A stretch of 64,000 nt of DNA, taken from Desulfonauticus submarinus. GTDB lineage: Bacteria; Desulfobacterota; Desulfovibrionia; Desulfovibrionales; Desulfonatronovibrionaceae. Of this stretch, positions 45,447-53,196 are shown one piece after another. The DNA lies in NCBI RefSeq assembly GCF_900104045.1, contig NZ_FNIN01000003.1, forward strand, positions 124,001 through 188,000. Reading direction: 5' to 3'. Under the pieces are notes generated by a model. It was not told where the DNA came from. It was given only the letters and a program-made list of their open reading frames with translations, and searched no databases. Position 1 is the first letter of the stretch; each line of letters begins with the position of its first letter. Position numbers and translations under genes: made by a program.

Positions 45447-46094
45447 ATGTCATTTTTAAAAGATATGAGTAAAAAGACAATTTTACACTTTTTGCTTTTT
45501 TCTTTACCATTAATAATTCTTTTTTGTCTTATCTACTTCATAGGCAACGAACAAGAAATTTTTTTATTTTTCAAAAAAATACGTATTTCTTACCCAAATC
45601 TAACTATTTTTTTTAAATTTATTACTGAGTTTGGAAATCCTATTTTTTATATTGTATATTCTATTATTCTGCTGAAGGGAATAAAAAGACATAATTTTAA
45701 ACTAATTTACTTTAGTTTAATTTATCTTGTAGTTCAAATCTTAATTTCTTTTTTAGGAGTTAGGATCTTAAAGATTACTCTTGGTCGACAACGTCCAGAA
45801 TTTGGCTCTGCATTTACCTTTTTTTCCTTTGCAGCCAAAAATAATTCTTTCCCTTCTGGGCATACTACTGAAATTTATGGAGCAACTCTTCCCTTGGTTT
45901 TAAAACAAAAAAATATTTTACTCACCTTAAGTTTAGGTATATTTTCTGCTTTAGTAGGGTTTTCTAGAATTTACCTTGGGAAACACCATCCTTCTGATGT
46001 CTTAGCAGGCTACTTTTTAGGAAGTATAGCTGGATACCTTATTTATATCTTATGGAGAAAAAAATGCAAAAAACACAATATGTTAACAAGTTAG
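45447..46094 (+). CDS. PAP2-family membrane phosphatase
   Basis: A 215-residue integral membrane phosphatase, probably acting on undecaprenyl diphosphate or other lipid phosphates. Its signature is complete: KITLGRQRPEFG (about residue 110), SFPSGHTTEIY (about residue 131) and SRIYLGKHHPSDVLAG (about residue 173), the three PAP2 motifs. About six hydrophobic segments alternate with charged loops. The start is uncertain because neither the ATG at 45447 nor the one at 45465 has a ribosome site. It overlaps the ArnT-like gene, so the two proteins probably work together on the same lipid pathway. Confidence 0.85.
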   Translation: MSFLKDMSKKTILHFLLFSLPLIILFCLIYFIGNEQEIFLFFKKIRISYPNLTIFFKFITEFGNPIFYIVYSIILLKGIKRHNFKLIYFSLIYLVVQILISFLGVRILKITLGRQRPEFGSAFTFFSFAAKNNSFPSGHTTEIYGATLPLVLKQKNILLTLSLGIFSALVGFSRIYLGKHHPSDVLAGYFLGSIAGYLIYILWRKKCKKHNMLTS

Positions 46095-47656
46095 AAACTT
46101 TTCTCAACAAACTAACCCATTATCCCCTTCTACTTTTAACAGCAATATATTCTTTACATATTATTTTTACCTTAAATACCAGGGCGCTCTGGTTTTCAGA
46201 TGAAGTACGATATGCAAATGTTTATGAAAATCTAATCAAGGCTAAAAAATGGCTTGTTTTATATCTAAATGGCCAGCCATACCCAGATAAGCCGCCTCTT
46301 TATTTTTGGTTTTTAGCCTTAATTTCATACTTAACATCTCTAAGCGGAGAAACTTTATTTTTTTTAGGCTCAGCAATAAGCGGCTTTTTCTATCTCATTC
46401 TAACTTATTTTTTAGGAAAAGTTACTTTACAAGATACTCAAAAATCTTTCTTAGGAGCATGTTTACTTCTAACTAATTTTTATTTCTTAGGTCTTATTCA
46501 TTATTTTAGAATGGATTTGTTATTTGCCTCATTTATTCTCTTTGCTCACTTAACTATTTATCATTTTATAAAAAGCCAAAAAACTGCTTATCTTTATGCT
46601 GGGTTTGGATTGTCCTTTTTAGCCTTACTTACTAAAGGACCTTTGGGTATTCTTTTTCCTCTGCTCACTCTTTTTTGTTTTAGTTTAGTGCAAAAACAAC
46701 CAAAATTATTTTTTAACAAACATGTAGGATTCGGAATTTTAGGAATTCTTTTGGGCGGATTACTTTGGCTATTAGGAGCTTATTATTTAGAAGGAAAAGA
46801 GTTTATCTCCAATATCCTTTATGACCAAATCTATAGGCGTGCCACTCATACATGGCATCATCCTCATCCCTTTTATCACTATTTATTAGTATTTCCTCTT
46901 GTTGTTTTACCGTGGACCCTTTCTTTTATAAATTTCTCTAAAAAAGAATGGCAAAACTTATCCCACGGAGAATTATTTTTATTGGTATTTTTTAGTTCAG
47001 GATTTACCTTATTATCTTTAATTAGTATTAAAATTGCGATCTATCTCTTACCTCTCTTTGCCCCATTTTTCTTACTTCTGCATAAAAACCTTCAAACAGA
47101 GTCGCAACTTCTTAGCAAAGTAATGGGATATTTTTTTCTCATTCTTGCTATAAGTTTACCCTGGATAAATTTTCTTCCTAATCTTCCTCTCAAAATAAAC
47201 GGTCTATTGGGTTTAGCAGGTATCTTAGCAATTTTAAGTATAATTTTAATAAAAAAGCCAGTTCCTAGTAAAACTTTGCCCATTTTTTTACTTTTAACAA
47301 TGCCCTTAATTTTTATTTATACAGGAAAATATATAGCGCCTTCTCTTGACAAACTCATGAGCCCTAAAGAACAGGCTCTTCAGATAAAAAAATACATTAA
47401 AATGGGTTATTATCCTCTAGCCTATAAAATTTATTCAGGAATTTATACTTATTATGCAAAACACAATATTGAAGAAACCAAAGACTTAACATATGTTGAA
47501 AAAATGCTTAAAGAAAAAAAGAAAATACTCTTGATTATGCCTGAAAAATATTTTAAAAAATGGAAAAGTAAACCTAAAATGATAAATATTGTTCATAAAC
47601 AAAAAATTGTAGAAAAGGTTTACTATCTTATAACCAACCAACCTCAAGAGAGGTGA
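46064..47656 (+). CDS. ArnT-like (GT83) glycosyltransferase, lipid-linked sugar
   Basis: A 530-residue polytopic membrane glycosyltransferase of the ArnT/PMT superfamily. It transfers a sugar from a polyprenyl-phosphate carrier to lipid A or another acceptor outside the cytoplasm. FSDEVRYANVYENLIKA near residue 45 and LNGQPYPDKPPLYFWF near residue 70 match the luminal loop with the catalytic acidic residue. About 11 hydrophobic segments follow, with a soluble tail of about 100 residues. I start at the ATG at 46064 because GGAG lies 6 bases before; the ATG at 46052 lacks one. No aminoarabinose pathway genes are in view, so the sugar is unknown. Confidence 0.83.
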   Translation: MQKTQYVNKLETFLNKLTHYPLLLLTAIYSLHIIFTLNTRALWFSDEVRYANVYENLIKAKKWLVLYLNGQPYPDKPPLYFWFLALISYLTSLSGETLFFLGSAISGFFYLILTYFLGKVTLQDTQKSFLGACLLLTNFYFLGLIHYFRMDLLFASFILFAHLTIYHFIKSQKTAYLYAGFGLSFLALLTKGPLGILFPLLTLFCFSLVQKQPKLFFNKHVGFGILGILLGGLLWLLGAYYLEGKEFISNILYDQIYRRATHTWHHPHPFYHYLLVFPLVVLPWTLSFINFSKKEWQNLSHGELFLLVFFSSGFTLLSLISIKIAIYLLPLFAPFFLLLHKNLQTESQLLSKVMGYFFLILAISLPWINFLPNLPLKINGLLGLAGILAILSIILIKKPVPSKTLPIFLLLTMPLIFIYTGKYIAPSLDKLMSPKEQALQIKKYIKMGYYPLAYKIYSGIYTYYAKHNIEETKDLTYVEKMLKEKKKILLIMPEKYFKKWKSKPKMINIVHKQKIVEKVYYLITNQPQER

Positions 47657-47659
47657 AAA

Positions 47660-48043
47660 ATGAACATTTACCCATCTCTTTCAGCTCTAACGAGTTTTAG
47701 CACCTTGCAGGATGTAAGTGCTAATAATGTGGCTAATATAAACACTCCAGAGTTTAAAGCTAGCAGAGCAGATCTGCAAACAGGTCCAGAAGATAAAGGA
47801 GTATATGTATCTCAAATTATCCAAAGCTCTGAACCTGGCCCCTTAGTAGAAAAAATAGAATTAGAACAAAATGAAACCACTAATTATGTGGAGCAAAAAA
47901 ACGTGTTAGTAGAGGGGAGTAATACGGATCTGGCCACAGAAATGGTAAATCAAATTATAAATGAAAATTCTTTTGCAGCTAATGTAAAAAGTATTCAAAC
48001 CTATGATAACATGGTAGGCTCTATTATCAATATCTTTGCATAA
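47660..48043 (+). CDS. Orphan flagellar rod/hook-like protein
   Basis: A 127-residue protein with both terminal motifs of the flagellar rod/hook family. VSANNVANINTPEFKASRAD lies at the N-terminus, and SNTDLATEMVNQIINENSF and IQTYDNMVGSIINIF at the C-terminus. Between them lie only about 60 residues. FlgB and FlgC (about 130-150 residues) are similarly short, so a FlgC-like rod role is possible. It is 33 kb from the other flagellar genes and follows the ArnT-like gene by only 3 bases, which is odd. An AGAGAGGTGAAAA ribosome site supports the ATG. Confidence 0.85.
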   Translation: MNIYPSLSALTSFSTLQDVSANNVANINTPEFKASRADLQTGPEDKGVYVSQIIQSSEPGPLVEKIELEQNETTNYVEQKNVLVEGSNTDLATEMVNQIINENSFAANVKSIQTYDNMVGSIINIFA

Positions 48044-48228
48044 TAGACTTAAAGTTATTTTTTCCCTGCTGTTAAATTTTTACTAAAAAACCACTTATAT
48101 AAATTTCAAAAATCAGAATTTCATATCATATCCATATGCCATAGCAGTGCTTGTTCCCCTAAATGCCCTTCCTAAACTCTATATTAACTGAGTCTAATTC
48201 AAGTTAAGAAAAAAATTAGGTCACCCTC

Positions 48229-48259
48229 TTGACTATTTTTCTTTTGTTTTTATTTATAA
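48229..48259 (+). promoter_or_regulatory. Possible heat-shock-type promoter of the hsp20 cluster
   Basis: CCCTCTTGACTAT contains a -35-like TTGACT (48229-48234) within a CTTGAC context, like some alternative-sigma heat-shock promoters. TATTTATAA (48251-48259) lies 16 bases on. The first hsp20 start is about 30 bases further. The match is by eye and could be an ordinary promoter. Confidence 0.4.
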
Positions 48260-48289
48260 AAATGAAAATAAAACGTAGGAGGTGAACAA

Positions 48290-48703
48290 ATGGTTATAGA
48301 TTTAGGTACATTTTATGATTTACCAAGACAATTTGATCGTATTTTTGATGAATTTTTTCGTCCAAGTGTTATAAGTCAGAAAAGAATAGCTTATCCACCA
48401 ATTAATATTTATGAAGATGAAGACAATATTTATGTCTACAGTGAGCTTCCAGGACTTGAAATTGAAGATATTGAACTTACATTAACTGACGGTAGCCTTG
48501 TATTAAAAGGAGAAAGAAAAATAGAACAAGGTAATTATTATCGTCAAGAAAGGCCAACAGGAGTATTTCAAAGGATAATAAATTTAAATGTTCCTATTGA
48601 TGCAGATAATATTAAAGCAAAAATGAAAAATGGATTATTAGAAATAATACTCCCAAAATCTACTGCAAATAAACCTAAAAAAATTGAAATAGAAAGCAAT
48701 TAA
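48290..48703 (+). CDS. Small heat-shock protein (Hsp20), first of three
   Basis: Alpha-crystallin-domain holdase chaperone, 137 residues. The N-terminus is short, with FYDLPRQFDRIFDEFF. The core beta-sheet domain covers about residues 40-127 with YVYSELPGLEIEDIELTL, and LKGERKI follows. The C-terminal sheet strand carries the conserved KMKNGLLEIILPKS. It is translated from an AGGAGGTG site. It starts a run of three hsp20 genes spaced 11 and about 28 bases apart, a single transcript. Confidence 0.92.
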   Translation: MVIDLGTFYDLPRQFDRIFDEFFRPSVISQKRIAYPPINIYEDEDNIYVYSELPGLEIEDIELTLTDGSLVLKGERKIEQGNYYRQERPTGVFQRIINLNVPIDADNIKAKMKNGLLEIILPKSTANKPKKIEIESN

Positions 48704-48714
48704 GGAGGAGTAAA

Positions 48715-49083
48715 ATGACTCAAGCAATAAACAAAAAAGAACAAACAAAAGAAATTGTATTTTCTCCATACACAGATATTGTAGAAAAAGAAGAAGGTTT
48801 TTATATTCTCATGGATATACCTGGAGTAGATAAACAGAATTTAGACTTGGACTTAAAAGAAAATGAACTAGAAATAAAAGCAAAAGTAACATGGGATAAG
48901 CCAGAAAAGGCAAAAGATATTCATGTAGAATTTGTGCCAGGGGAATTTCGACGTCAATTTACTATTTCAGAAATTGTAGACAAAGATAAAATTAAGGCTC
49001 ACTTAAAAAATGGAGTACTCAGCCTTTTCTTACCTAAAGCTGAAAAAGCTAAACCAAGAAAAATTAGCATTACTGCAGAATAA
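48715..49083 (+). CDS. Small heat-shock protein (Hsp20), second of three
   Basis: Alpha-crystallin-domain protein of 122 residues with a very short N-terminal arm. The core shows GFYILMDIPGVDKQNLDLDL and LKNGVLSLFLPKAEKAKP at the end. The sequence differs strongly from its two neighbours, so these are not recent duplicates. GGAGGAG precedes the ATG. Such short forms may lack some oligomer contacts and act on partner proteins only, but this is a guess. Confidence 0.9.
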   Translation: MTQAINKKEQTKEIVFSPYTDIVEKEEGFYILMDIPGVDKQNLDLDLKENELEIKAKVTWDKPEKAKDIHVEFVPGEFRRQFTISEIVDKDKIKAHLKNGVLSLFLPKAEKAKPRKISITAE

Positions 49084-49111
49084 ATAAAATCTTAAAAAGG
49101 AGGTGAGAGCC

Positions 49112-49576
49112 ATGTTAGAAAAATTTGTACCAAGTTTAAGAAGAAAACAAGAAAGTGTTCTCACTCCTACGAGCAGTGTATTTGACTTATTTGATCAAAT
49201 GGACAGAATGTTAAGAGAAACTTGGTGGGGCAATGGAGAGTTAAGTACTACTTTTGCTCCTGCAGTAGAAGTGAGAGAAAATGACGATGAGATAATCGTA
49301 AAAGCTGAAATTCCAGGCCTTGATACTAAAGATTTAGATGTAAGGCTAGAAAATAATTACCTTATTTTACAAGGTGAGAAAAAACAAGAATCTAAAAGTG
49401 AAAAAGACAATATTGTAAGAATGGAAGTAAGTTATGGTTCCTTTTATAGGGCAATTCCTTTACCTTCTGAAGTAGATGAAAGTAAAATTAAGGCAAAATA
49501 TAAAAAAGGAGTCTTAACTATTACTTTACCTAAAAGTGAAAAGGCTAAAGCGAAAAAAATTGCTATTGAAGGATAG
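49112..49576 (+). CDS. Small heat-shock protein (Hsp20), third of three
   Basis: A 154-residue alpha-crystallin-domain chaperone with a longer N-terminal arm (LFDQMDRMLRETWWGNG). The core contains IIVKAEIPGLDTKDLDVRL and KYKKGVLTITLPKSEKAKA near the C-terminus. I start at the ATG at 49112, 9 bases after AAGGAGGTG. An earlier GTG frame at 49103 overlaps that ribosome site. It closes the triple gene run and is followed by a bidirectional terminator at 49603-49641. Confidence 0.92.
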   Translation: MLEKFVPSLRRKQESVLTPTSSVFDLFDQMDRMLRETWWGNGELSTTFAPAVEVRENDDEIIVKAEIPGLDTKDLDVRLENNYLILQGEKKQESKSEKDNIVRMEVSYGSFYRAIPLPSEVDESKIKAKYKKGVLTITLPKSEKAKAKKIAIEG

Positions 49577-49602
49577 TTTGCAGAATTCACTATGATAATA
49601 AA

Positions 49603-49641
49603 TAAAAAAAGCTGAAAGCCAAGAGCTTTCAGCTTTTTTTT
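49603..49641. terminator. Bidirectional intrinsic terminator between hsp20 and tRNA-Leu
   Basis: GCTGAAAGC (49611-49619) pairs with GCTTTCAGC (49625-49633) around a 5-base loop. It is flanked by an A-run on the left and an 8-T run on the right, so it can stop the hsp20 transcript rightward and the tRNA-Leu transcript leftward. Confidence 0.92.
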
Positions 49642-49646
49642 ATCTC

Positions 49647-49736
49647 TGGTGCCCGGGGCCAGACTCGAACTGGCACGGTACAATGTACCGAGGGATTTTA
49701 AGTCCCTTGCGTCTACCAAAATTCCGCCACCCGGGC
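49647..49736 (-). tRNA. tRNA-Leu (anticodon UAA), CCA encoded
   Basis: The reverse strand starts GCCCGGGTGGCGGAATTTTG and ends CCCGGGCACCA. The anticodon stem AGGGA/TCCCT holds loop CTTAAAA, so the anticodon is TAA. A long variable arm (CGGTACATTGTACCG) marks it as a class II tRNA. The T-arm contains GTTCGAGTC. Confidence 0.97.
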
Positions 49737-49753
49737 GTCATAGGAAGAAGTCT

Positions 49754-49780
49754 TTTATACCTAAATGATTTCGCCGTCAA
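49754..49780 (-). promoter_or_regulatory. Promoter for tRNA-Leu
   Basis: On the reverse strand TTGACG (49775-49780) is 15 bases from TATAAA (49754-49759), with TAAAAG at 17-base spacing as an alternative. The tRNA starts 18 bases downstream. The layout is the same as at tRNA-Gln. Confidence 0.6.
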
Positions 49781-49950
49781 CTTTTTTATTCAATTTTTAC
49801 TAAATTAAAAATATCACTATCTTAAATTTTTTCGCTCTCTACTCTATCTCTACTCTATTCTAAACCAAAAAACTTTTTATTCATATTATTTATTATTATT
49901 GAAAAATAATTTAAACAGATATACATTTGTTTAGAAAAAGAGATTAGCCT

Positions 49951-50970
49951 ATGATTTTAAAAAAATTTCTTAACCCTGTATTTTCTTGGATCCAAGTTGA
50001 GATTACTTCCAATTGTAATGCTCAATGTACCTATTGTCCTCATACTATTTTAAAACCTTACTGGATAAAAAGAGACATTCCTTTAAATATACTTGAAGCA
50101 CTTAATCCACTTCTAAGGAATGTAGAACTTGTTTACCTTCAAGGCTGGGGAGAACCTCTACTCTATCCTAACCTATTAGAAATGATCTCCTACTTAAAAA
50201 ATAAAAAAATTAAGGTAGGATTAACAACAAATGGGATGTTATTAAATGACAATATGTTAAACCAAATACTCTCTTCAAGGCTCGATATCCTAGCTTTTTC
50301 CCTTGCAGGTACAACTCCTGCGACCAATGATTCTATTCGCAAAGGCACTTCCTTTAAAAAAATTATATCATTAGCTCAAAACATAAAACATTATAAACAA
50401 TTACACAATATTCAGACTCCAGCACTACATTTAGCCTATATAGTATTTAAATCTACCTTTAATGAACTAGAAGGTCTTTTATCTATTATAAAACAACAAA
50501 TTTTTTCAGAAATTGTAATCAATCCTCTTACTTTATGTTTAACTCCAGAATTAGAAAATGAATTAATTTTTATAGAAAATCTTACAAACCAACAAAAAAA
50601 ACTTTTAAATCTTTTAAAAAACATGGCCAAACGTTATAATACAAATTTAGCTATAAATCTTCTCCAAAAACAACATTCTCCATGTACAGAAAATATACAA
50701 TGGTCAACTACGATTGGTTCTAATAAACAAATATACCCCTGTGTTTTTCACATGTTACCAATCAAAGGGAAAACAACACATTACTATTTTCATAAAAAAT
50801 ACTACTTAAAGCCACAAAACTTTGGAGACCTTAATAAAAATTCTTTAAAAGAAATATGGTGGGATAAGAAATATAGACTGTTTAGAAAACATCATTTAAA
50901 AAATAGACTAGAACCATATCAATGTTCTAAGTGCTATAAAAGACATATAAAAAGTGAAATTTTAAATTAA
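49951..50970 (+). CDS. Radical SAM protein with SPASM-like cysteine-rich C-terminus
   Basis: A 339-residue radical SAM protein. The CxxxCxxC that binds the catalytic 4Fe-4S cluster is in EITSNCNAQCTYCPHTI (Cys22, Cys26, Cys29). YLQGWGEPLLYPN and VGLTTNGMLL are standard barrel motifs. Towards the end, CTENIQW, YPCVFHM and CSKCYKRHI give additional cysteines, as in SPASM domains that carry auxiliary clusters. The reaction is not known. It is transcribed alone and converges with the 84-residue gene (overlap of 4 bases). A sugar, peptide or cofactor modification is possible. Confidence 0.8.
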   Translation: MILKKFLNPVFSWIQVEITSNCNAQCTYCPHTILKPYWIKRDIPLNILEALNPLLRNVELVYLQGWGEPLLYPNLLEMISYLKNKKIKVGLTTNGMLLNDNMLNQILSSRLDILAFSLAGTTPATNDSIRKGTSFKKIISLAQNIKHYKQLHNIQTPALHLAYIVFKSTFNELEGLLSIIKQQIFSEIVINPLTLCLTPELENELIFIENLTNQQKKLLNLLKNMAKRYNTNLAINLLQKQHSPCTENIQWSTTIGSNKQIYPCVFHMLPIKGKTTHYYFHKKYYLKPQNFGDLNKNSLKEIWWDKKYRLFRKHHLKNRLEPYQCSKCYKRHIKSEILN

Positions 50971-51221
50971 ATATCTCCATTCTCTTTTATTTTTTTGTCT
51001 TCATAAGGTACTAACTTTCTTCTATACCATTCCAACTTAGCATGTTCCATAGCAGAAGAACACATACTAAGGTTTGCATAACTTTCTCCTATTCTTTCTA
51101 TTAATAAGCAGCTTAGCTTATAAAAACAATAATTTAATTCTCCTTCATTTTTTATAGATTTTGCTATTTCTTCTAAATATTTATCAAACAATTCCCTTTT
51201 ATTTTTGTCAATATAAGGCAT
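50967..51221 (-). CDS. Small conserved-type protein of unknown function (84 residues)
   Basis: An 84-residue, mostly helical protein beginning MPYIDKNKRELFDKYL and ending WYRRKLVPYEDKKIKENGDI. From memory it resembles a small family listed as DUF6899, but I cannot confirm this. It has no membrane segment and no recognised catalytic motif; three cysteines are scattered and not spaced as a metal site. AAAAAAAGGAG precedes the ATG, so it is a real gene. Its start abuts the stop of the beta-grasp gene (TAA then ATG), and the two follow the radical SAM gene, so all three are likely one transcript. Confidence 0.75.
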   Translation of the reverse strand: MPYIDKNKRELFDKYLEEIAKSIKNEGELNYCFYKLSCLLIERIGESYANLSMCSSAMEHAKLEWYRRKLVPYEDKKIKENGDI

Positions 51222-51506
51222 TTAAAATCTCCTTTTTTTAGAATCTTTTATTCCAAGTAAATGTCTATATGGCCCAGGGATTCCTGGCGGAACTAGCCCT
51301 ACTCTGTCTCCATCTTTTAATCTTGTATCAAATGGAACTATTTTCCCATTTACAAAACAAGCTTCTACTTCTTCATCAGATAAATTATAATATTCTAAAA
51401 GATCTTGTATTGTTTTGACAAAAAGAGGAAGTTTAACTTCTGTATTTAAATTCATCTCTTTTAGCTTAAAATATAAAGGACCAAAAGCATTAAATAATAT
51501 CTTCAT
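51222..51506 (-). CDS. MoaD/ThiS-like beta-grasp protein without C-terminal Gly-Gly
   Basis: The 94-residue protein matches the ubiquitin-like MoaD/ThiS fold: LKEMNLNTEVKLPLFVKTIQ, then LLEYYNLSDEEV, VNGKIVPFDTRLKDGDRVGLVPP. Canonical sulfur carriers end in Gly-Gly. Here the chain continues as GIPGPYRHLLGIKDSKKRRF, so thiocarboxylation in the usual way is impossible unless the tail is removed. AGAAGGTAAAA precedes the ATG, inside the end of the radical SAM gene (overlap of 17 bases). Function is unknown. Confidence 0.8.
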   Translation of the reverse strand: MKILFNAFGPLYFKLKEMNLNTEVKLPLFVKTIQDLLEYYNLSDEEVEACFVNGKIVPFDTRLKDGDRVGLVPPGIPGPYRHLLGIKDSKKRRF

Positions 51507-53151
51507 TTTTACCTTCTATAAATTTACTTATCCCACATTGAGAACACTTAAAGCAGTCTTTTTTACACGAACTTGTCTGTTTTTGTTTATAAAAAAATAA
51601 AAACTCTTTGTATAGATATTCTTTATTAATGCCTTGAATAATATTGTCCCAAGGAAATACTGTATCCTTATCTTTTTCTTTTAAATATTGTTTAATTTTT
51701 TTGTATTCTTTTTTATAGGCCTTAATCCAAGAGTTCTCATTTAAGGCAGTTTCAATAAATGAAAAAGTTTGCTCATCTCCTCTAGCTAATACTGCCTGAA
51801 TGTGGGATAAAATAGGTTTTTCTCCACTAAATCTTATTCCTGAAAATTTTTTCACTATTTTTTTAAATTTCTTTATTTTTTCTTCTAAAATATCTAAATC
51901 TTCTACGCCAATCCATTGTAAAGGGGTCCAGGGTTTTGGTACTAAAATGCTAGCACTAATTTGGATTAAATCTAGTCCCTTTTTCTTTTTTCCTTTTGCC
52001 TCTGCTCTAACTTTATTTAATCTATTCAAAAAAATTTCTAGTTCTTTAAAATCATCTTCTTGTTCATTTGGAAAGCCTAAAATAAAATATAATTTTAAGG
52101 TGTTAAATTGTAATTTAGAAATATTACTTACTACTTCCCAAAATTTTTTCTCTGGAAACTTTTTGTTTATAGATTGACGAATTTTAAGACTTATACCTTC
52201 AACAGCCAAAGTAATACTTCTTATACCTTGTTTACGCAAAAAAATAAGAAAGTCTTTGTCTAAGGCTTCGATTCTAAGAGAAGAAAGACTAAATTTTATT
52301 TTATTTTCTGCCAACCAATATAAAAACTCTTTTAAATAAGGCCAATCAGTTAAGGCAGTGCCAACTAATCCAACTTTTTTAGGCTGTACTTTTTTTATAA
52401 TCTCTTTAGCTGTTTTTAAGGAAATTTCCCGAAAAGGGCGATAAATATATCCTGCGGCACAAAATCTACAACCATAAAGGCATCCTCTATTTATCTCCAG
52501 TAAAAAAGTATCTGGGAAAGCACTTTTATTGGACACAAAAAGAGAATATGCAGGAAAAAAAGAAGATTGAAATACCCGTCTTGCTTTTTTTTCTTTTGTA
52601 AGAACACAGTCCCAACTAAGCGCCAACTCTACCAAATCATTTTTTTGAGCACCCTGTAAGTAAGCCCTTTTTAAATTTTGCAAAAGAGGTACAAAATCCT
52701 TTTCACTTTCTCCCACAAACATAAAATCAAAAGCAGGTAACAAGGGAAATGGATTAAGAAAGGCTAAAGGGCCACCACCAATTAAAAGAGGGAAGTGTGT
52801 TCTGTGTTGGGCTTTAAGAGAAAAGTTATGTTTCTTAAGATAACGCAAGATATTTAAAGCATCTAATTCAAAATTAAGACTAAAACACCAAATAGGGAAG
52901 GAGGAGAGAGGAAGATGATTGTCAAGGGATTTAAAATCTTTTTCATCTTCCCCTTGTCCACAAAATCGTTCTACTACAAAATCATCCTCTTTAATCAAAG
53001 ATCTAAAAACAGCTTGCCAGCCCAGCGTAGAAAGAGCTAAGTTTTTTTTCTCAGGAAAAATTAAAGCTATTGGTAACCTTCCTCCCCACTCTCGGGAAGG
53101 AACCTTATCTCTACCCCAAAATAAAATTTCTTTGTCTAAATTAAAACTCAA
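51490..53151 (-). CDS. Radical SAM protein of TIGR03960/B12-associated type
   Basis: A 553-residue radical SAM protein with LPIALIFPEKKNLALSTLGW at the N-terminus, matching the first half of the TIGR03960-like/B12-binding group. The cluster motif is LEINRGCLYGCRFCAAG, with the cysteines at about 224-231. The end has CKKDCFKCSQCG, a second cysteine group. The start is TTG at 53151 with no clear ribosome site and a stop in frame just upstream, so the exact start is uncertain. It precedes the beta-grasp and 84-residue genes by overlap and a touching stop/start. Confidence 0.82.
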   Translation of the reverse strand: MSFNLDKEILFWGRDKVPSREWGGRLPIALIFPEKKNLALSTLGWQAVFRSLIKEDDFVVERFCGQGEDEKDFKSLDNHLPLSSFPIWCFSLNFELDALNILRYLKKHNFSLKAQHRTHFPLLIGGGPLAFLNPFPLLPAFDFMFVGESEKDFVPLLQNLKRAYLQGAQKNDLVELALSWDCVLTKEKKARRVFQSSFFPAYSLFVSNKSAFPDTFLLEINRGCLYGCRFCAAGYIYRPFREISLKTAKEIIKKVQPKKVGLVGTALTDWPYLKEFLYWLAENKIKFSLSSLRIEALDKDFLIFLRKQGIRSITLAVEGISLKIRQSINKKFPEKKFWEVVSNISKLQFNTLKLYFILGFPNEQEDDFKELEIFLNRLNKVRAEAKGKKKKGLDLIQISASILVPKPWTPLQWIGVEDLDILEEKIKKFKKIVKKFSGIRFSGEKPILSHIQAVLARGDEQTFSFIETALNENSWIKAYKKEYKKIKQYLKEKDKDTVFPWDNIIQGINKEYLYKEFLFFYKQKQTSSCKKDCFKCSQCGISKFIEGKNEDII

Positions 53152-53196
53152 AACTATTAATCAGCCTAATACCTAAATACCCTATAATTTATATTT

